Assembly: GCF_000972845.2 (NCBI RefSeq)
Contig: NC_040021.1
Coordinates: 4,651,969 to 4,715,968, forward strand
Origin: Larimichthys crocea
Lineage: Eukaryota; Chordata; Actinopteri; Sciaenidae
DNA length: 64,000 nt
Direction of reading: 5' to 3'
Shown here: in pieces, positions 60,684 to 64,000 of the stretch
How positions within the stretch are numbered: the stretch's first letter is position 1
Layout of the letters: the number at the start of each line of letters is the position of its first letter
Program-made: the position numbers and the translations under genes
Notes under the pieces: generated by a model
Databases searched by the model: none
What the model saw: only the letters and a program-made list of their open reading frames with translations
What the model was told of the DNA's origin: nothing

Positions 60684-62214
60684 GTTTTCCGAAGTTTGGA
60701 GAGTTTATTTAGCCCAACTTCTTATCATTCAAGCATGACATGATTTGTACCAATGGACGCGAAGAAAATTCCATTGAAATCACATATTTTTACTGAAGTT
60801 ACATCATTTTTGAACATCTATATTCTAGATTTTAAATCTGACCACAACATTTATTCATTGTACCAAACTCCCACTTGTTATTGCCACAAGCTCAGCCTGA
60901 ACGAACAGAAAATCAACTAAAAATGCATTTGGTTTTCTTCTAGTGGAGCGCACAGACCCGAGAGTAAACCAAGTCACCGATAAATCCTCTCCTGGCTTAT
61001 CACACAGACCATTCAGCAACCTTCAAACACAACAAAATCTGCAACACTAATGAACAACACACCTACCGGTCCGAGACAGAGAAAGATTGAGAGAGAGACA
61101 CAGCTGCTAAATCGACGGCTGACTTACCACGTGTCTTGTTTCTCGCTGCTATCTGCCTTCTATTAATGATAACACACACAGCGTGACAAGCATGGATGCA
61201 ACTGTGGCCATGCTGGCTTCAGTCTGCTAACCAGCAGGACTGGCGACGGGCCTCCTTTCTCACTGATAGCTACGTTAAAGAGAACACAAAGCAAAATAAT
61301 GACATGCCACCCACAAGCATGCCACCAACACAAAGACAGAAACATGTTTGTCTCTCGGTACAGTAGACAACAGGCTGGTATTATGATGGAAAATGATCTA
61401 AACGACTCGTATCATTGTGATTTCACTGCCAAAAAAGCATGACTTTCATATGACAAGTGGCCTGAACGCACATTAACACAGACAAAACAAATCCCTGGTA
61501 CCAAATCACAGTGACTCAGCACAATGCGAGAGTATGTGGTGTAAGCGTATGCAAAGTCAGTGGAGGATGAAGCTGTAAAGATGTCGATGGCGTCCGTCAT
61601 TGTGCCAGCCTCGTTTGGCAAGGGCGTCTCCTCCCTTCCCGACTGAGGAGAGAGACCACTCAATAAAGCTGGATGGCAATCTGGAGCCTAAATTGAGCCA
61701 CGTCCCGGCCTCTGACAAGACGAATTCGCTTAATAATGAGAGCATTTGGGATTTATGGGTAACGGCGAGGTGAACCCCATCTCTCAACAGGCACAAGCTC
61801 GTAATTCCAGCCAAATCCACTGACTCACGCCCTCTCTGTGGATGTTAGCAGTCATACGTACACCTTTTCAATCTGTCTGCACGGCTCAGCACCTGGCTAT
61901 CGCAGTTCCTCCGATGAAGCCTGTCCTGCTCTATATTTGCAGATCACAGTGTTGCCAAGAACACAAGACAGTGGAAGAAATATCTGGATGTAGAAATAAC
62001 TCTCTTTTGTATTCACTCGCAAACTTTTCAACACTACACAGGAAAGTGGGATAAGTAGAATACATATTTGCTAAATATATTCAAACATTGATTATACTCT
62101 CAGGAGATGTTTTCGGCCTGGATAATGCTCATGTTCGTGCCCCAAAAATAAACAGTTTGTACTCCTGGGAGTGGTTTCTCATCACGGACACACAATTTAC
62201 ACGTTTATGACGCG

Positions 62215-62440
62215 ATGCAGTGCGTCCCAACCAGGTGGTCGGGACCCCCCGGAGGAACGGCACTAAAAATGTGAGAGGTAGCAAGATGATTAATAGGATA
62301 GGAAAGCAGAAAGATATTTATGCAACACAGAATTTGATTATTTTTCCAGACATTAATCAATTGTTTTTTTTCTTTTCTTGTCAGGTACTGAATCACTTAA
62401 TCACAAAAAAATGGACCAAGCCATAGTCATCGCTTTATTT
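62215..62440 (+). mobile_element. hAT-like terminus fragment (CCCAACCAGGTGGTCGGGAC)
   Basis: The sequence GTCCCAACCAGGTGGTCGGG followed by ACCCCCC and later GATGATTAATAGGATAGGAA resembles the 5' end of a common vertebrate/fish hAT-family repeat (usually TTCCCAACCAGGGGGTCGCG). The other end is not identifiable, so this is a fragment. Confidence 0.45.
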
Positions 62441-64000
62441 TGAAAGAATAGTTCCAGAATGCAACAATTTTGCCATCTTTCCAAGAGCCCATAGAGTCAC
62501 GGTTAAATATTAAATGATTACAGGGTGGATGAAGTGGATACGTGTGCATAGGCCCTGAAGCTACACTGCGGGCTACACCGTAGCAGATGTGATTGTTCAG
62601 GGTGGGGACGACATTAAGGTGAACTATGACTCAAGGTAAAGTCCAGTTCTCTCTGTGTTGCAGTCCGTCGTCACTGTCTATTACAAAGTAAATATGACGC
62701 ACCTGATATGGTCGGTGAGTGCAGTAGTTTTGACTTTGATGGTAGTACCAAACCTAGGAATGTCACTGTGATAATAAGATGAACGTGGGATGCTGTGCAC
62801 AGTCTAAAAAATAGTTCCAGCATGAAACTTCTGGGGGGTTTTTTCTGTTAGGTTAGAAGAAACCCGATAGAAGATGCTGTTTTTAGGGATATTATATCAC
62901 TTTATACAGACTCAAACTAACTGTTTCACCCCCTAACCTCATACTCCACATATTCCCCCCAAAAATGCTGAATTATTTCTTCATGGCGGGTCATATGCCA
63001 AAAAACTAGCTCGGAGGCATCATGTTCACATTTCGAAGGTTGAACAACATAAACTCAAAAATACTTTTCTGTCTTTGCCTTTGACTTTGACAGAAGATGT
63101 TAATATTAAAAGGTGGAGAGCAGCGGGCAGGGAGGCCACAGCAGGATTCTACACTCATTACTGACGCCCCGGCCAGGCAGCGTTGGTGTTTACTGCGAGC
63201 GGAGCATCTTCTTAGTCATATCATTGCCTGGCAGCAAGCTGATTTCCTCCACAACTTCACCCCATGCTGCTTTAAGGCAAAGCTGTATGCTGTGTATAAG
63301 CCATGCGTAGAGGTGGTGAAAGGGAAAGTCGCACTGGAATGCGGGCCTATATTTATATTGAAGGAATATGATGAATAATTGTGTATTGTTTCATGATAGA
63401 TTGGAGTCTTGGTGAAGACTTTTTTTTGGCTTTAACCACTGTAAATGATTTCTCGCTCACAAAGGGAGGCTGCCCGACTGCTCGACCTCACCCGGCCCCG
63501 CCTCGCTCCACTGGCGACTGGACTCGCCACTCAAAGCCTCCGTTTTCCATTTTCCAACGCGGCCAGGAGCCAGCTGGCTTTATTGGAGTTTTTAAAAGGT
63601 ATAGCCTCAAACATTCATCCTCTGTCTCCACACGTTCTAGGGCAGTTTCCCTTTTTTCTCTCTGCCTCACTTCATCTTCATTTCTCGCTCACCTCCTCTT
63701 CTGTGCGCCGCAGACTCACTCAGCCTCTCTCTCCATTTCGAAACGTATTTCCCATTCCGTCCTTCTTATCCCCAGAGCTCACTCCAGCGGTTCAGTTCGG
63801 CCTAGCTTCTTCTTCTAAAGCCCTCTCAGAGAGACAATCAACACTGCCAACACAAATGCTACTTTCAGCCATATTAAATTCTCCTCCGTCCTTCCTTTTG
63901 AGTGAAACAAAGTCCTTAGAGTACCAGGGGCTTGCGCTCATCTACTTAGATTTAATTTAGCTTTCACAAAATGATACAAACGCATTTTGCTGTCTGACTC

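Larger units (their letters stand above)
54741..64000. other. Distal 5' flank, no host gene recognised
   Basis: The content seen is an inverted pair of MITE copies (56580-57245), an exact 42-bp tandem duplication (60600-60683) and a hAT-like terminus (about 62215-62440). ORFs up to 171 codons occur at 63381-63960 but overlap each other in different frames and resemble nothing I know. The rest of the segment shows no interpretable feature. Confidence 0.5.

Noticed and set aside
63381..63960. Two overlapping plus-strand ORFs (145 and 171 codons) in a C-rich region
   Set aside because: Both owe their openness to pyrimidine-rich sequence (Ser/Leu/Pro-rich in both frames). Two frames cannot both be real and neither resembles a known protein.
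1..64000. CRISPR arrays, prokaryotic operons, phage or plasmid functions
   Set aside because: No regularly spaced direct repeats, no Shine-Dalgarno-led gene runs and no recognised bacterial or phage proteins. Composition and splicing are vertebrate.

Overview
The window is vertebrate nuclear DNA, most likely from a teleost fish and probably a percomorph. The evidence is one conserved vertebrate gene exon with canonical GT-AG splice signals, very long non-coding stretches, many CA/TG microsatellites, and degenerate transposon families that I recognise from ray-finned fish genomes. Nothing prokaryotic is present: no operons, tRNA/rRNA genes, CRISPR arrays or dense coding.

The one gene I can support is fut8 (alpha-1,6-fucosyltransferase, core fucosylation of N-glycans) on the minus strand. 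Its first coding exon (CDS 4332-4534) encodes the cytoplasmic tail, the transmembrane anchor and the start of the stem coiled coil. It ends at a clean donor (4331). The same exon carries a GC-rich 5' leader back to a strong acceptor at 4973/4974. A CpG-rich block at about 45.4-46.15 kb ends in a perfect minus-strand donor (45862/45861) and is the best candidate for the non-coding first exon and promoter. If so, intron 1 is about 40.9 kb and occupies most of the window, intron 2 fills 1-4331 and runs off the left edge, and 46.1-64 kb is 5' flanking DNA. The leader holds three short upstream ORFs, one created only by the exon 1-exon 2 junction.

Intron 1 (4974-45861) has no recognisable coding exon. 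It holds CA/TG, GA, AGC and TATATC simple repeats, homopurine and homopyrimidine tracts, a perfect 18-bp hairpin at 22742-22783, degenerate MITE/hAT-like elements, and several AT-rich blocks that look like conserved non-coding elements but cannot be proven conserved from one sequence.

The 5' flank (46.1-64 kb) is richer in old mobile DNA. It has a Penelope-like retroelement remnant with a GIY-YIG-type endonuclease region on + and an oppositely oriented 3' tail beside it (53.57-54.74 kb). It also has further MITE copies in an inverted pair (56.58-57.25 kb), a transposon-derived protein remnant (about 51.33-51.78 kb), a hAT-like terminus (62.2 kb) and an exact 42-bp tandem duplication (60600-60683). 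No second host gene could be supported. I found no previously undescribed system. The items most worth checking are the fut8 leader uORFs and exon 1 assignment, the hairpin, and the Penelope-like inverted arrangement.
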